The notes under the pieces: generated by a model
Databases searched by the model: none
What the model saw: the letters and a program-made list of their open reading frames with translations, nothing else
What the model was told of the DNA's origin: nothing
Part shown: positions 24,763-33,043 of the stretch, piece by piece
Numbering within the stretch: position 1 is the stretch's first letter
Layout: each line of letters starts with the position of its first letter
Position numbers and translations under genes: made by a program
Assembly (NCBI GenBank): GCA_014804645.1
Contig: JAAUZI010000025.1
Span: forward strand, 13,712-58,906
Reading direction: 5' to 3'
From: Lachnospiraceae bacterium
Lineage (GTDB): Bacteria; Bacillota; Clostridia; Lachnospirales; Lachnospiraceae
DNA: 45,195 nt

Positions 24763-24796
24763 AAAAGCGGTGTGGCCGAGAGGCTGTGCCGCTTTT
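24763..24796. terminator. Bidirectional terminator
   Basis: AAAAGCGG (24763-24770) pairs with CCGCTTTT (24789-24796), with a short inner stem. It lies between convergent genes and has T runs on both strands. Confidence 0.75.
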
Positions 24797-24827
24797 ATTG
24801 TGAATATTTCTATAGTTTGTTGCCGGA

Positions 24828-25679
24828 CTACTCTATCTTCTGCCTCCTGCCCAGCTGCCAGAACGCTACTGCGCTGGCGGCGGCTACATTCAGAGAATCC
24901 ACGCCGTGGGACATGGGAATCCGCACTGTGTAGTCGCATTCGGAGATGGTGTCTGCCGCCAGTCCGTCCCCCTCGGTGCCCAGCACAATGGCCAGTTTCT
25001 CTTCCGCCAGCAGACGGGAATCCTCCAGGGAAATGGAATCCTCTCTGAGCGCCATGGCGGCGGTTCTAAACCCCAGGTCCCGCAGTATCTGAAGTTCCGA
25101 CAATTTTTTACTATTCCGGTCAACTCCATGGTTCGATTCCAGAAATGTCCATGGAATCTGGAACACGGTTCCCATACTCACACGAACGGCTCTGCGGTAC
25201 AATGGATCGCTGCTCCCGTGGGTCAACAGCACGCCGTCCATGTTCAGCGCCGCGGCGCTGCGGAAAATCGCCCCCACATTGGTGGGATTCATGACATTTT
25301 CCAGCACCACGATCCGGCTCGCCTCCCGGCATATCTGCTCCGTGGTGGGCAGAGGCTTACGGTACATGGCGCAGAGCATTCCCCTTGTCAGCGCATAGCC
25401 GGTAATCTGTTCCAGCACTTCTCTCTCCGCCGTATAGACACGGATATCGCCGCACCGGGCAATCAGCTCACACCCTTGTCCCTGTGCTATACCCGGCTCT
25501 GTCAGCATGGAAAAGGGGCGATACCCGGCGTCCATGGCACGACCTATCACCATTGGACTCTCCGCGATAAACAGCCCCTCCGCCGGTTCAAAATAATGCG
25601 CAATCTGCCCTTCGGAAAGTCTGGCATAGATATCCAGTTCCGGCGCATGAATGTCCTTGATTTCGATAATGTCCGCCAT
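24828..25679 (-). CDS. SpoU/TrmH-family RNA 2'-O-methyltransferase
   Basis: A 283-aa SPOUT enzyme acting on tRNA or rRNA. The SPOUT knot motifs are in order: VVLENVMNPTNVGAIFRSAAAL (motif 1), LAIVLGTEGDGLAADTI (motif 2) and VRIPMSHGVDSLNVAAASAVAFW (motif 3). About 110 residues before them form the substrate-binding domain. The exact target nucleotide cannot be told. It follows yqeY by 23 nt, so the two are probably one operon. Confidence 0.93.
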   Translation of the reverse strand: MADIIEIKDIHAPELDIYARLSEGQIAHYFEPAEGLFIAESPMVIGRAMDAGYRPFSMLTEPGIAQGQGCELIARCGDIRVYTAEREVLEQITGYALTRGMLCAMYRKPLPTTEQICREASRIVVLENVMNPTNVGAIFRSAAALNMDGVLLTHGSSDPLYRRAVRVSMGTVFQIPWTFLESNHGVDRNSKKLSELQILRDLGFRTAAMALREDSISLEDSRLLAEEKLAIVLGTEGDGLAADTISECDYTVRIPMSHGVDSLNVAAASAVAFWQLGRRQKIE

Positions 25680-25702
25680 ATATTCTCCTCAGATTTTCAG
25701 AA

Positions 25703-26140
25703 CTACTGGCAGAGTTTTGCCACCACCTGATTGATCACGCCGCCGTCCGCTTTTCCCTTGAGCTCCGGCATCACTGTTTTCATGACCAGCCCCTTGTTCT
25801 TCTGGGCTATCAGATCCGCGTATTTTTCTGTCAAAAATGTTTCCACCTCCTGGGCAGACATCATTTTAGGCGCATACTCTTGGAAAATATCATAACGGGC
25901 CTGGTACTCCTTGCGCAGATCCTCCCTTGAGTCAGGGCAGGCGTCCAGCTGCTCCTTCACCGTCTTGATCTCCTTGAGTATGACCCTGTCCACGATCTCC
26001 TCCGATATGTTGTCCCGGGTTCCCTCGTCAATAGCCACCTTCTTGGCGGCGGAGACCAGTGTGGAAATAGCATCCTTGCGCACTTTATTCCGCTCCTTCA
26101 TGGCAGCGATCATGTCTTTTTGTAACTGTTCAAATTGCAT
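25703..26140 (-). CDS. yqeY: GatB/YqeY domain protein
   Basis: A 145-aa cytoplasmic protein of the YqeY family, related to the tRNA-binding tail of GatB. It reads MIAAMKERNKVRKDAISTLVSAAKKVAID near the start and ends GKADGGVINQVVAKLCQ, the typical KAdGxxVnxvVk closing segment. Its role is thought to lie in tRNA-dependent amidation or translation but is not settled. Start preceded by GAGAGGAC. Confidence 0.93.
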   Translation of the reverse strand: MQFEQLQKDMIAAMKERNKVRKDAISTLVSAAKKVAIDEGTRDNISEEIVDRVILKEIKTVKEQLDACPDSREDLRKEYQARYDIFQEYAPKMMSAQEVETFLTEKYADLIAQKNKGLVMKTVMPELKGKADGGVINQVVAKLCQ

Positions 26141-26181
26141 TGCTTAGTCCTCTCTTTCCGGGGATGTCCCCTTTTTCTCAA

Positions 26182-26210
26182 TATATACCACCCCAGGGCG
26201 ACAAATGCAA
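26182..26210 (-). promoter_or_regulatory. Promoter of yqeY
   Basis: TTGCAT (26205-26210), 17 bp, TATATA (26182-26187). Confidence 0.6.
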
Positions 26211-26262
26211 GTGCCAGTTGGTATAAATATGCTTTTCACTGGAAAAAGACGAGGCGCTGTGT

Positions 26263-26277
26263 TATACTGATACCGTA
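26263..26277 (+). promoter_or_regulatory. -10 region of the metalloprotease gene
   Basis: TATACTGATACCGTA, identical over 15 bp to the -10 region of the response-regulator gene at 36213-36227. The -35 element is weak. Confidence 0.5.
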
Positions 26278-26318
26278 TTTTTAAAAACAATACGCCGGGT
26301 AGGTGGAGAGAGGAACTT

Positions 26319-27089
26319 ATGAAAAAGAGAAACGGGTTAATCCGGCTTTTGCCGGGAATCATCGTCATATTGCTGTGGGGCGGTCTGGGATCGGCTCTCC
26401 TCTGTGACGCCGCCTCCCCGCTCCACATCTCCTGTCCCGCCTCTGGGGACTCCCCAGTGCTGCGCACACTCCCCTTTTATCCACCCTATCATGGAATCTT
26501 CACCCGAAGGCGGCATTTTCTCTGTGGAAAGGAGCCTGTGGCGGCGCAGGAGATGCAGACGTACATGGCGGACCGCATCCCCCCGGTGAAGACCATCGGA
26601 GAGGTGAGCCAGCGCTATATAGACCGCTGCGAGGAAGTGCTCTCTCTTCTGCCGGAAAATCTCCTCTATCTCTTTGAAGACTACGGCTGGCGTTTTTATG
26701 TAACCGCCCAGGACATCGCTCTGACGGAATTTGACGGTCAATACTCCTCCGTCAAGGGCGTCACGGACATGCAAAGCCTGTATATCAAGGTGGAAGACCG
26801 GAACAATGCCACTGACTCCTCCACCATTTTCCATGAGTTCGGCCATTTTCTGGACTATTGCTGCTGCTTTCCCAGTGAGAGAGAGCAATTTATCTCCATC
26901 ATGGAGCTGGAACTTGAAACCGCCGAAAGCATGGGCATGCACTGCAATCCCATGAACAACGAGGAATATTTTGCGGAAAGCTTTTGCTGGTATCTGACCG
27001 ACCCGGAGCAAATGGAAGAAGTCATACCTTTGACTTGGGATTTCATTCGCCAATGTCTGTCCGAAACCATCTACCAAACTCATGAATAG
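26319..27089 (+). CDS. Secreted HExxH metalloprotease, ATLF/PPEP-like
   Basis: A 256-aa protein with an N-terminal hydrophobic signal or anchor (LLPGIIVILLWGGLGSALL). HEFGHFLD at residue 172 is the zinc motif, and NNEEYFAESFCWYL about 40 residues later supplies the third ligand Glu, the arrangement of the anthrax-lethal-factor-like family, including Pro-Pro endopeptidases. A Cys cluster (CCCC) follows the HExxH helix. Start preceded by GGAGAGAGGAA. Its 3' end overlaps the convergent helicase gene by 10 nt. Predicted to act outside the membrane; substrate unknown. Confidence 0.82.
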   Translation: MKKRNGLIRLLPGIIVILLWGGLGSALLCDAASPLHISCPASGDSPVLRTLPFYPPYHGIFTRRRHFLCGKEPVAAQEMQTYMADRIPPVKTIGEVSQRYIDRCEEVLSLLPENLLYLFEDYGWRFYVTAQDIALTEFDGQYSSVKGVTDMQSLYIKVEDRNNATDSSTIFHEFGHFLDYCCCFPSEREQFISIMELELETAESMGMHCNPMNNEEYFAESFCWYLTDPEQMEEVIPLTWDFIRQCLSETIYQTHE

Positions 27090-28837
27090 ACAGGTTCCAG
27101 ACTCACAAAATCTTTCATAAAAGTCTTTGTGCCCAATTCTCCGAAATCCACCGTGACACTCTCCGGCGATTCTTCGACCACCGTCCCCACCCCATATTTG
27201 GCATGACGCACCCGGCAAGGGGAAATCGGTTGCTTTTCCGTCTCTACTCCCTGCTCCGCCCCGGCGGGTTCTCCTCTCTCGGATATATTTTCCTCTGCTG
27301 TATTGACCGAACCAGTCATTGTTTCGGGTTCCACACGCTCCACCAATTTCTGGGGAATCATCTGCAGATAGCGGCTCTCCCCTGGCACCACCCTGGGGAT
27401 GCCAGGCTGGGTATAGTAGGACAGTTCCAAAAAGTCTCTGGCCCTGGTCATACCCACAAAAAACAGCCGTCTCTCCTCCTCTTCCTCCTCAAATCCGGAG
27501 GAATGCAGCGGAATCAGCCCATAGTTGACTCCAATGATAAAAACATGGGTGAATTCCAGCCCCTTGGACGCATGCAGAGTCATGAGTCGGACGCCCGAAC
27601 CTTCCTTCCGCTCCCGGGCTCCGTCTCTCAATGCAGGACATTCTTCCTCCCGGCCGCAGGTTCCGCCACCCGCTCCGTACAGGGCAATCCCCTCCTCCTC
27701 CAGATAGGTCTCCCCGCTGTCCCGCTCCCGGCGGGTCACAACCAGGTGGGGAATTCCCTCTCGTGTAAACACATCCGACAGCTGCTGGGCCTGGGCCTGC
27801 AACCGGTAAAAGACCGCTATCTGCTCCAGAGCCGTACCGCATTGATGCAAGCCGCGAATCTGTTCCGCCAGATAGTACGCCTCCCCCAGCGGATCATAAG
27901 CCTGCCGGATTCTAATCTGTCCGGCACTGTCCCTGCTGCCGGTGAGTCCGTCCCCATATTGCTTGAAACGCCCTGCCGCCGCCAGTATCCTGCTGCCGCT
28001 GCGGTAGTTCATGGGCAGAGTCAGTTCCCTGGCTCCATAGCGGTGCACCAAAGTAAAGCAGGCGTTGATACTGCTGCCCCGCCAGCCATAAATTATCTGG
28101 TTGGGGTCTCCCACGGCAAAAAGTCTGGTCTCCCGCCCCCGCAGGGCGTCCAGAAAGGCCAACTGCTGTTCATCACTGTCCTGCACCTCGTCAATCACGA
28201 TCCATTTGGGCGCTATGGGATATTTGCGCAGAAGACTCTCTGCGTTTTTCAACAGCTCCCGGAAGGTCATGGTATTGCGCCGCCTTTTTTCCCGCTCCAG
28301 AGCCTCTGCCAGCTGCCAGATATCGTCCTGCAGCTTGTCCAGGCGCTTTCCCTCCACACTGTCCTTGTCCCTGACGCCCAGGCGCTGGGCGGTTTCCAGG
28401 CGCTTGGGCAGCCGCGCCGGATACTTGATCTTATATCCCTCCTGCCGGATAAGTTCCTGCGCAAGCTCCAGCTCCTGCTCCGGCAGCAGCACCGTAAACT
28501 CCCGGGTATAGCCCAGCTCCTCCACCGGCAGCGTCTGTTTCAGCAGCCGGTAGGCCACGCTGTGAAAGGTTCCGAAACCGGCCAGCTGCTCCGGCGGCAG
28601 ACTGCCCTCCCGGCTCTCCAGACGGTTTCGTATCTCCTCCGCCGCCTTGTGGGTGAAAGTAAGCACGATCATCTGGCTGTAGCGGATATTTTTCACATAG
28701 TACAGATACAGCAGCTTGGCGATCAGTACAGTGGTCTTGCCGCTCCCCACATTGGCATTGACCACACAGGTACTGCTTTCGTCAAGCACGGCCTCCCTCT
28801 GTCTCGGATTCAGTTGTTCCAGTATCTCTGTCTCCAT
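27080..28837 (-). CDS. UvrD/PcrA-like superfamily 1 helicase (compact form)
   Basis: A 585-aa ATP-dependent 3'-5' DNA helicase. Motifs: ANVGSGKTT (I), LTFTHKAAEEI (Ia), WIVIDEVQDSDEQQ (II), AVGDPNQIIYGWRGS (III), LPMNYRSG (IV), RLMTLHASKGLEF (V) and FVGMTRARD (VI). The C-terminus (RHAKYGVGTVVEESPESVTVDFGELGTKTF) resembles the Tudor-like tail of PcrA. It is 140-150 residues shorter than PcrA; the missing part maps between motifs IV and V (2B domain) and to the linker before the tail. The start at 28837 (METEILEQLN) lies 50 nt after the MrfA-like stop, so the two helicases are probably co-transcribed. Confidence 0.92.
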   Translation of the reverse strand: METEILEQLNPRQREAVLDESSTCVVNANVGSGKTTVLIAKLLYLYYVKNIRYSQMIVLTFTHKAAEEIRNRLESREGSLPPEQLAGFGTFHSVAYRLLKQTLPVEELGYTREFTVLLPEQELELAQELIRQEGYKIKYPARLPKRLETAQRLGVRDKDSVEGKRLDKLQDDIWQLAEALEREKRRRNTMTFRELLKNAESLLRKYPIAPKWIVIDEVQDSDEQQLAFLDALRGRETRLFAVGDPNQIIYGWRGSSINACFTLVHRYGARELTLPMNYRSGSRILAAAGRFKQYGDGLTGSRDSAGQIRIRQAYDPLGEAYYLAEQIRGLHQCGTALEQIAVFYRLQAQAQQLSDVFTREGIPHLVVTRRERDSGETYLEEEGIALYGAGGGTCGREEECPALRDGARERKEGSGVRLMTLHASKGLEFTHVFIIGVNYGLIPLHSSGFEEEEEERRLFFVGMTRARDFLELSYYTQPGIPRVVPGESRYLQMIPQKLVERVEPETMTGSVNTAEENISERGEPAGAEQGVETEKQPISPCRVRHAKYGVGTVVEESPESVTVDFGELGTKTFMKDFVSLEPVYS

Positions 28838-28887
28838 CCGCTTCCATCCGCTCCTTTTTATGTCGATGTGCCAGTGCGTCACACTGT

Positions 28888-31323
28888 TCACTGGGGCTGG
28901 CCGTCCCGTGAGACTCGCCGGACGCTGTCCAAACGTTTCTGCAGTTTCTCTCGCACCGTGTCGCTCTCCCCGGGCGCTCCCTGCACTCGCTGGGAAAGCT
29001 GTATTTTCTCCAGTCCCCACAACACTTTTGACTTATCCAGTCGATAATCTCCGATACAGGCAATGCAGCCGTCTCTGCAGCCGCATCCGGCCACCAGGGC
29101 CCGGGCGCGGCTGACAATCTCCGGCATCCGCTCATAGGCTTTCTCTGCATAGCCCAGACCGCCCACAAACTTATCGTAAATATAGACCACCACCTGGTCC
29201 TCCGGAGCAGCCTGCTCACCTGCGGCATTGTCGGAGGCTATGACGCCGATATCCTCCTTCTCCGTCATGGTCAGCATTCTTGCAGCGTTCTCCAGCGCAT
29301 AGCAAAGTCCCTCGAAATGATTGTTCAGCGCCTGTTTTCCACCCGCGCTTTCCTGCAGCAGGCTGCGGTATACTCGGACCACCTCCTCCGGAATTGAGAT
29401 CCATGTACCCTCCGTGTCATATTGCTTTGTCAGAGGCCGGGAGAGCTGGTCATAGCCCAGATTCTGGTGATTGTGGAACTCCAGCTTTTTGTACATGCTG
29501 ATTATATCCTCCACATGAATCTCCCCAAGGCACACCCGGATTGCATCCCCCTGCTGCTGTGTCGGTTCATAACTGCATGTCTGTCTGGTCATCAGCTGCC
29601 GAATCTGAGTGCTGCCTCCCGGCACCGTATAATAATTGCCTGAAAACGGCACTGCATAGCTGGTCCGGGTCTCCTGATCCATGGAACTCACCTGGTATTG
29701 GACCCCGGCGTGCATGTACACTGCCCCCGTGTGAATCTCCCTGAAAGCCTGCAGCTCGTCCATCTCCGTAATATGTTCCCGGGTCTCCTGGTTAATCAGC
29801 TTGTAGCGCCCGTTGTCAATATTGCGCAGACTGTAGTCTCCCTCCGGAAAACTCTGCCCGCACCAGATATAGCGCCCTCCCTGACAGGTCAGTTCTCCCG
29901 CCTCCATCAGCACCGGGATGGCCTCGCCCAGATCGGGAAACAATTCCATGTCCTGCCGGTCCAGAGGAATCTCCGCCGCTGCCGCCCTGATATGGGCCAG
30001 CTGTATCAGCAGATTGTCCGGGTCAATGACAGCGCTCTCACTGCTGCCCGCAAAAAGCCAGTCCGGGTTCACTGCGATATACTGGTCAAAGGGCATCTCC
30101 CGCAGGATCATGTAGTTGGTACAGCTGCGTCCGCTCCTGCCCGCTCTGCCGGTCTGCTGCCAGAAGGAGGCTTTGGTGTCAGGATAGCCCACCAGTACAG
30201 TGGCATCCAGACTGCCTATATCGATCCCCAGCTCCAGGGCATTGGTAGCCACCAATCCCAGCAGTTCGCCCCGGTTCATTCTGTCCTCTATCTCCCTGCG
30301 CTCCCTGGGGGTGTAGCCGCCCCGGTATCCGGCGACGCGGTTCACCATCAGCTCTTCTGGGTGCAGCGCCCGCATTCTGCCCCTCTGCACCGTCTCCTGG
30401 CCCTCCAACAGATCCCTGGTCTCCTTCAGCACGATCTCCACATTTCTTCTGGAACTGACAAATGTGATAAAGCTGGTGCCGTTCTGCATCAGCTCCGGCA
30501 ACAGGTTGGCGGCCACGGTGGCGGCGCTGATCTGTCCGATATCCCTGCCGGCTTTGTCCTTGATTTTGGGAGGTTGGAGAAAGAGATACCGGCGGCAGGC
30601 TCTGGGTGCTCCGTCCCGCTCCACCTGTACAAAATGCCGTCCGCATATGCCTTGGGCCAGTTCCAGCGGATTGGCTATGGTGGCAGAACTGCACAGAAAA
30701 CCGGGGCGGCTGTGATAGTATCGGCACACCCTGTCAAAGCGTCGCATCACATTGGCCAGATGAGAGCCGAAAGCCCCCCTGTAGGTATGCAATTCGTCAA
30801 TGACCACATACCGCAGATTGGCAAACAGTAAATCAAACCCATATTTGCTGTGATTGGGCAGAAAGGAGCTGTTTATCATCTCCGGATTGGTCAGTATGAT
30901 ATTGGCGCTGCGGCGAATCCGACTGCGCTCTCCGGGGGTGGTGTCTCCGTCGTAAACTCCCGCCGATATCCTGTCCTCCCCGAAATATTCCAGCACAGGC
31001 CGCAGAGCCTTGTACTGGTCGCTGGCCAGCGCCTTGGTGGGATAGACAAATATGGCCCTCGCCCGGGGTTCTCTCAAGATTTCCTGCAATACCGGCAGCA
31101 GAAAACCCAGAGTCTTACCGCTGGCCGTAGAGGTGGTTATCACCACATTCTCTCCCCGCTCCGCCAGATCAAACATCTCCGCCTGGTGGCTGTAGAGCCG
31201 TTCAATCCCCCTCTGCCGCAGATACCTGGCAAGCTCCGGCAGCAGCCCTGCCGGATAGTCCGCATACTCCGCTCCCCTGGCCGGAACGGTGCGGCTGTAC
31301 ACAATCATATCATTTATGTCCAT
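28888..31323 (-). CDS. mrfA: MrfA/YprA-type DEAD/DEAH helicase with DUF1998 zinc module
   Basis: An 811-aa superfamily 2 helicase. It has TTSTASGKT (I), VYPTKALASDQ (Ia), VIDELHTYRGAFGSH (II, DELH), CSSATIANP (III), LVATNALELGIDIG (V) and QQTGRAGRSG (VI). The C-terminal DUF1998 part holds the four-cysteine cluster GCGCRDGCIAC. In Bacillus subtilis MrfA acts with the exonuclease MrfB in repair of mitomycin C damage; no MrfB gene is adjacent, and a UvrD-like helicase takes its place downstream. I use ATG 31323 (MDINDM) because AGGAGG is only 2 nt from the ATG at 31332. Confidence 0.93.
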   Translation of the reverse strand: MDINDMIVYSRTVPARGAEYADYPAGLLPELARYLRQRGIERLYSHQAEMFDLAERGENVVITTSTASGKTLGFLLPVLQEILREPRARAIFVYPTKALASDQYKALRPVLEYFGEDRISAGVYDGDTTPGERSRIRRSANIILTNPEMINSSFLPNHSKYGFDLLFANLRYVVIDELHTYRGAFGSHLANVMRRFDRVCRYYHSRPGFLCSSATIANPLELAQGICGRHFVQVERDGAPRACRRYLFLQPPKIKDKAGRDIGQISAATVAANLLPELMQNGTSFITFVSSRRNVEIVLKETRDLLEGQETVQRGRMRALHPEELMVNRVAGYRGGYTPRERREIEDRMNRGELLGLVATNALELGIDIGSLDATVLVGYPDTKASFWQQTGRAGRSGRSCTNYMILREMPFDQYIAVNPDWLFAGSSESAVIDPDNLLIQLAHIRAAAAEIPLDRQDMELFPDLGEAIPVLMEAGELTCQGGRYIWCGQSFPEGDYSLRNIDNGRYKLINQETREHITEMDELQAFREIHTGAVYMHAGVQYQVSSMDQETRTSYAVPFSGNYYTVPGGSTQIRQLMTRQTCSYEPTQQQGDAIRVCLGEIHVEDIISMYKKLEFHNHQNLGYDQLSRPLTKQYDTEGTWISIPEEVVRVYRSLLQESAGGKQALNNHFEGLCYALENAARMLTMTEKEDIGVIASDNAAGEQAAPEDQVVVYIYDKFVGGLGYAEKAYERMPEIVSRARALVAGCGCRDGCIACIGDYRLDKSKVLWGLEKIQLSQRVQGAPGESDTVREKLQKRLDSVRRVSRDGQPQ

Positions 31324-31379
31324 AAAACCCATATCCTCCTGTCCACAGGCAGCGGTTCTCCGATCCGGGCGCCGATGAA

Positions 31380-31413
31380 AAATACAGCCAGACCCTCCGA
31401 TCCGGCTGTATTT
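31380..31413 (-). terminator. Terminator of metY
   Basis: AAATACAGCC (31380-31389) pairs exactly with GGCTGTATTT (31404-31413), and the minus strand continues TTTTTCATC. The MITE now separates it from the metY stop. A TATAAT-like box lies at 31424-31429 on the minus strand. Confidence 0.85.
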
Positions 31414-31482
31414 AGCATACCATATTATAGAATATCACGCAAGGATTTTTAGAACATTTGTTCTTTAATCCCTATATCTCAG

Positions 31483-31693
31483 GTTACTTTTCACACCCTA
31501 GCCAGTAAGCAGTTTCAGATGGATAATCGTTTCTGGTAGGACCGTCTGGAAACGTCGGCACTTGGCGAGGTTTGCCGAATGTATTCGGCACGAGCCTAGC
31601 GTCCGCTACGTATCCAATCGAGCGAAAGCGGGTCCGGACAGGAATGATTACCCATCTGGAACGTCTCGTGTGGGCTACCCTGTGAAAAATAAC
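31483..31693. mobile_element. MITE-like element with terminal inverted repeats and 8-bp target duplication
   Basis: A 211-bp element. Its ends read GTTACTTTTCACACCCTAGCC and, in reverse complement, GTTATTTTTCACAGGGTAGCC with a few mismatches (17 of 21 match). Inner arms also pair: TCAGATGGATAATCGTTTC (from 31514) with its partner ending near 31662, and a tip TGCCGAA-tgta-TTCGGCA (31573-31590). The exact 8-bp repeat TATCTCAG flanks it (31475-31482 and 31694-31701). There is no transposase, so it would need one in trans. IS66, ISL3 and IS256 families make 8-bp duplications; the family is not assigned. Confidence 0.85.
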
Positions 31694-31697
31694 TATC

Positions 31698-32972
31698 TCA
31701 GCACTGCTCCAACGCCTGGGCAATATCGGCTATCAGATCTTCCTTGTCCTCCAGGCCGCAGCTCATGCGCACCAACTCCGCAGGTACACCGGCCTCCCTG
31801 AGCTGTTCGTCCGTCATCTGGCGGTGAGTGCTGGAGGCGGGATTCAGGCAGCAGGTCCGGGCGTCCGCCACATGGGTCTCGATGGCCGCCATTTTCAGGT
31901 TCTTCATAAAAGTGCTGGCAGCCTCTCTGCCGCCTTTTAGTCCGAAGGACACCACACCGCAGCTGCCGCCCGGCAGATATTTTTGAGCCAGCTCATGGTA
32001 TTTGTCCCCGGGCAGACCACAGTAGTTCACATAGGCCACCTTGGGGTGGGACGCCAGAAACTCAGCCACGGCCTGGCCGTTCTCACAGTGGCGCTGCATG
32101 CGCACATGCAGGCTCTCCAATCCCAGATTCAGAATAAAGGCATGCTGGGGACTCTGGATGGAGCCCAGATCCCGCATAAGCTGGGCCGTACATTTGGTGA
32201 TAAATGCGCCGCCCTGACCAAATTTTTCCGCATAGGTGATACCGTGGTAGCTTTCATCAGGCGTACACAGTCCGGGATACTTGTCCGCATGGGCCATCCA
32301 GTCAAACCTGCCGCTGTCAACGATACAGCCGCCCACCGCCGCGCCGTGGCCGTCCATATACTTGGTAGTGGAATGCGTCACGATATCGGCCCCCCACTCA
32401 AAGGGACGGCAGTTGATGGGAGTGGCAAAGGTATTGTCAATGACAAGGGGTACCCCATGGCTGTGGGCACATCTGGCAAACTTCTCAATATCCAGCACCG
32501 TCAGTGCCGGATTGGCGATCGTCTCACCGAACATCACCTTGGTGTTGGGCTGGAACGCCGCATTCAGTTCCTCCTCGGAGGCATCGGGGTCCACAAAGGT
32601 CACATCGATCCCCATTCTCTTCATAGTGACGGCTATCAGGTTGTAAGAGCCGCCGTAAATACTGCTGGAGGACACAATATGATCCCCAGCGCTGCAGATA
32701 TTAAACAGTGCGTAAAAGGTGGCCGCCTGCCCGCTGCTGGTCAGCATGGCCGCCGTGCCGCCTTCCATCTGGCATATCTTGGCCGCCACATAGTCGTTGG
32801 TAGGATTCTGGAGCCGGGTGTAAAAGTAACCGCTGGCCTCCAGGTCAAACAGCTTGCCCATATCCTCGCTGGTGTCATATTTGAAAGTGGTGCTTTGTAC
32901 AATGGGAATCTGGCGCGGCTGTCCGTTTCCCGGCGTATAACCGCCCTGCACACAGATGCTGTTCATATTCAT
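31698..32972 (-). CDS. metY: O-acetylhomoserine sulfhydrylase (MetY-type, PLP)
   Basis: A 424-aa cytoplasmic enzyme that makes homocysteine from O-acetylhomoserine and sulfide. PLP-family landmarks: QSTTFKYDTSEDMGKLFDLEASGYFYTRLQNPT, LTSSGQAATFYAL, the Asp of VIDNTFATP, and the PLP lysine in STTKYMDGHGAAVGG. The C-terminal NPASSTHRQM with substrate-binding Arg is intact. Length fits MetY rather than the shorter MetC/MetB. The start at 32972 has AGGAGG 8 nt upstream. A MITE lies right at the stop codon. An inverted repeat straddles the -10 box. Confidence 0.95.
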   Translation of the reverse strand: MNMNSICVQGGYTPGNGQPRQIPIVQSTTFKYDTSEDMGKLFDLEASGYFYTRLQNPTNDYVAAKICQMEGGTAAMLTSSGQAATFYALFNICSAGDHIVSSSSIYGGSYNLIAVTMKRMGIDVTFVDPDASEEELNAAFQPNTKVMFGETIANPALTVLDIEKFARCAHSHGVPLVIDNTFATPINCRPFEWGADIVTHSTTKYMDGHGAAVGGCIVDSGRFDWMAHADKYPGLCTPDESYHGITYAEKFGQGGAFITKCTAQLMRDLGSIQSPQHAFILNLGLESLHVRMQRHCENGQAVAEFLASHPKVAYVNYCGLPGDKYHELAQKYLPGGSCGVVSFGLKGGREAASTFMKNLKMAAIETHVADARTCCLNPASSTHRQMTDEQLREAGVPAELVRMSCGLEDKEDLIADIAQALEQC

Positions 32973-32992
32973 GGGTGTTTCCTCCTTGGTCG

Positions 32993-33023
32993 CTGTGATT
33001 TTTTATTTCTCATTGTATCACAG
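32993..33023. promoter_or_regulatory. metY promoter region with inverted repeat
   Basis: CTGTGAT (32993-32999) and ATCACAG (33017-33023) are exact inverted arms around 17 bp; TACAAT (33012-33017, minus strand) lies between them. No clear -35. Could be an operator; no SAM riboswitch fits in the 71-bp gap. Confidence 0.4.
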
Positions 33024-33043
33024 ATTTCAGGAAAAAACCATCA

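Noticed and set aside
26160..26176. GGGG-ATGT-CCCC followed by TTTTT on the plus strand, as a terminator
   Set aside because: No plus-strand gene lies upstream; it is in the leader of yqeY on the other strand and too short to judge.
27203..29047. 614-codon plus-strand open frame
   Set aside because: Shadow of the UvrD-like helicase gene; no domain pattern.
31484..31801. Two 79-codon frames over the MITE (one on each strand)
   Set aside because: They read through the inverted-repeat element; similar spurious proteins are expected wherever such a repeat lies.
32973..33043. SAM or T-box riboswitch before metY
   Set aside because: The gap is 71 bp and contains only a -10 box and a small inverted repeat.
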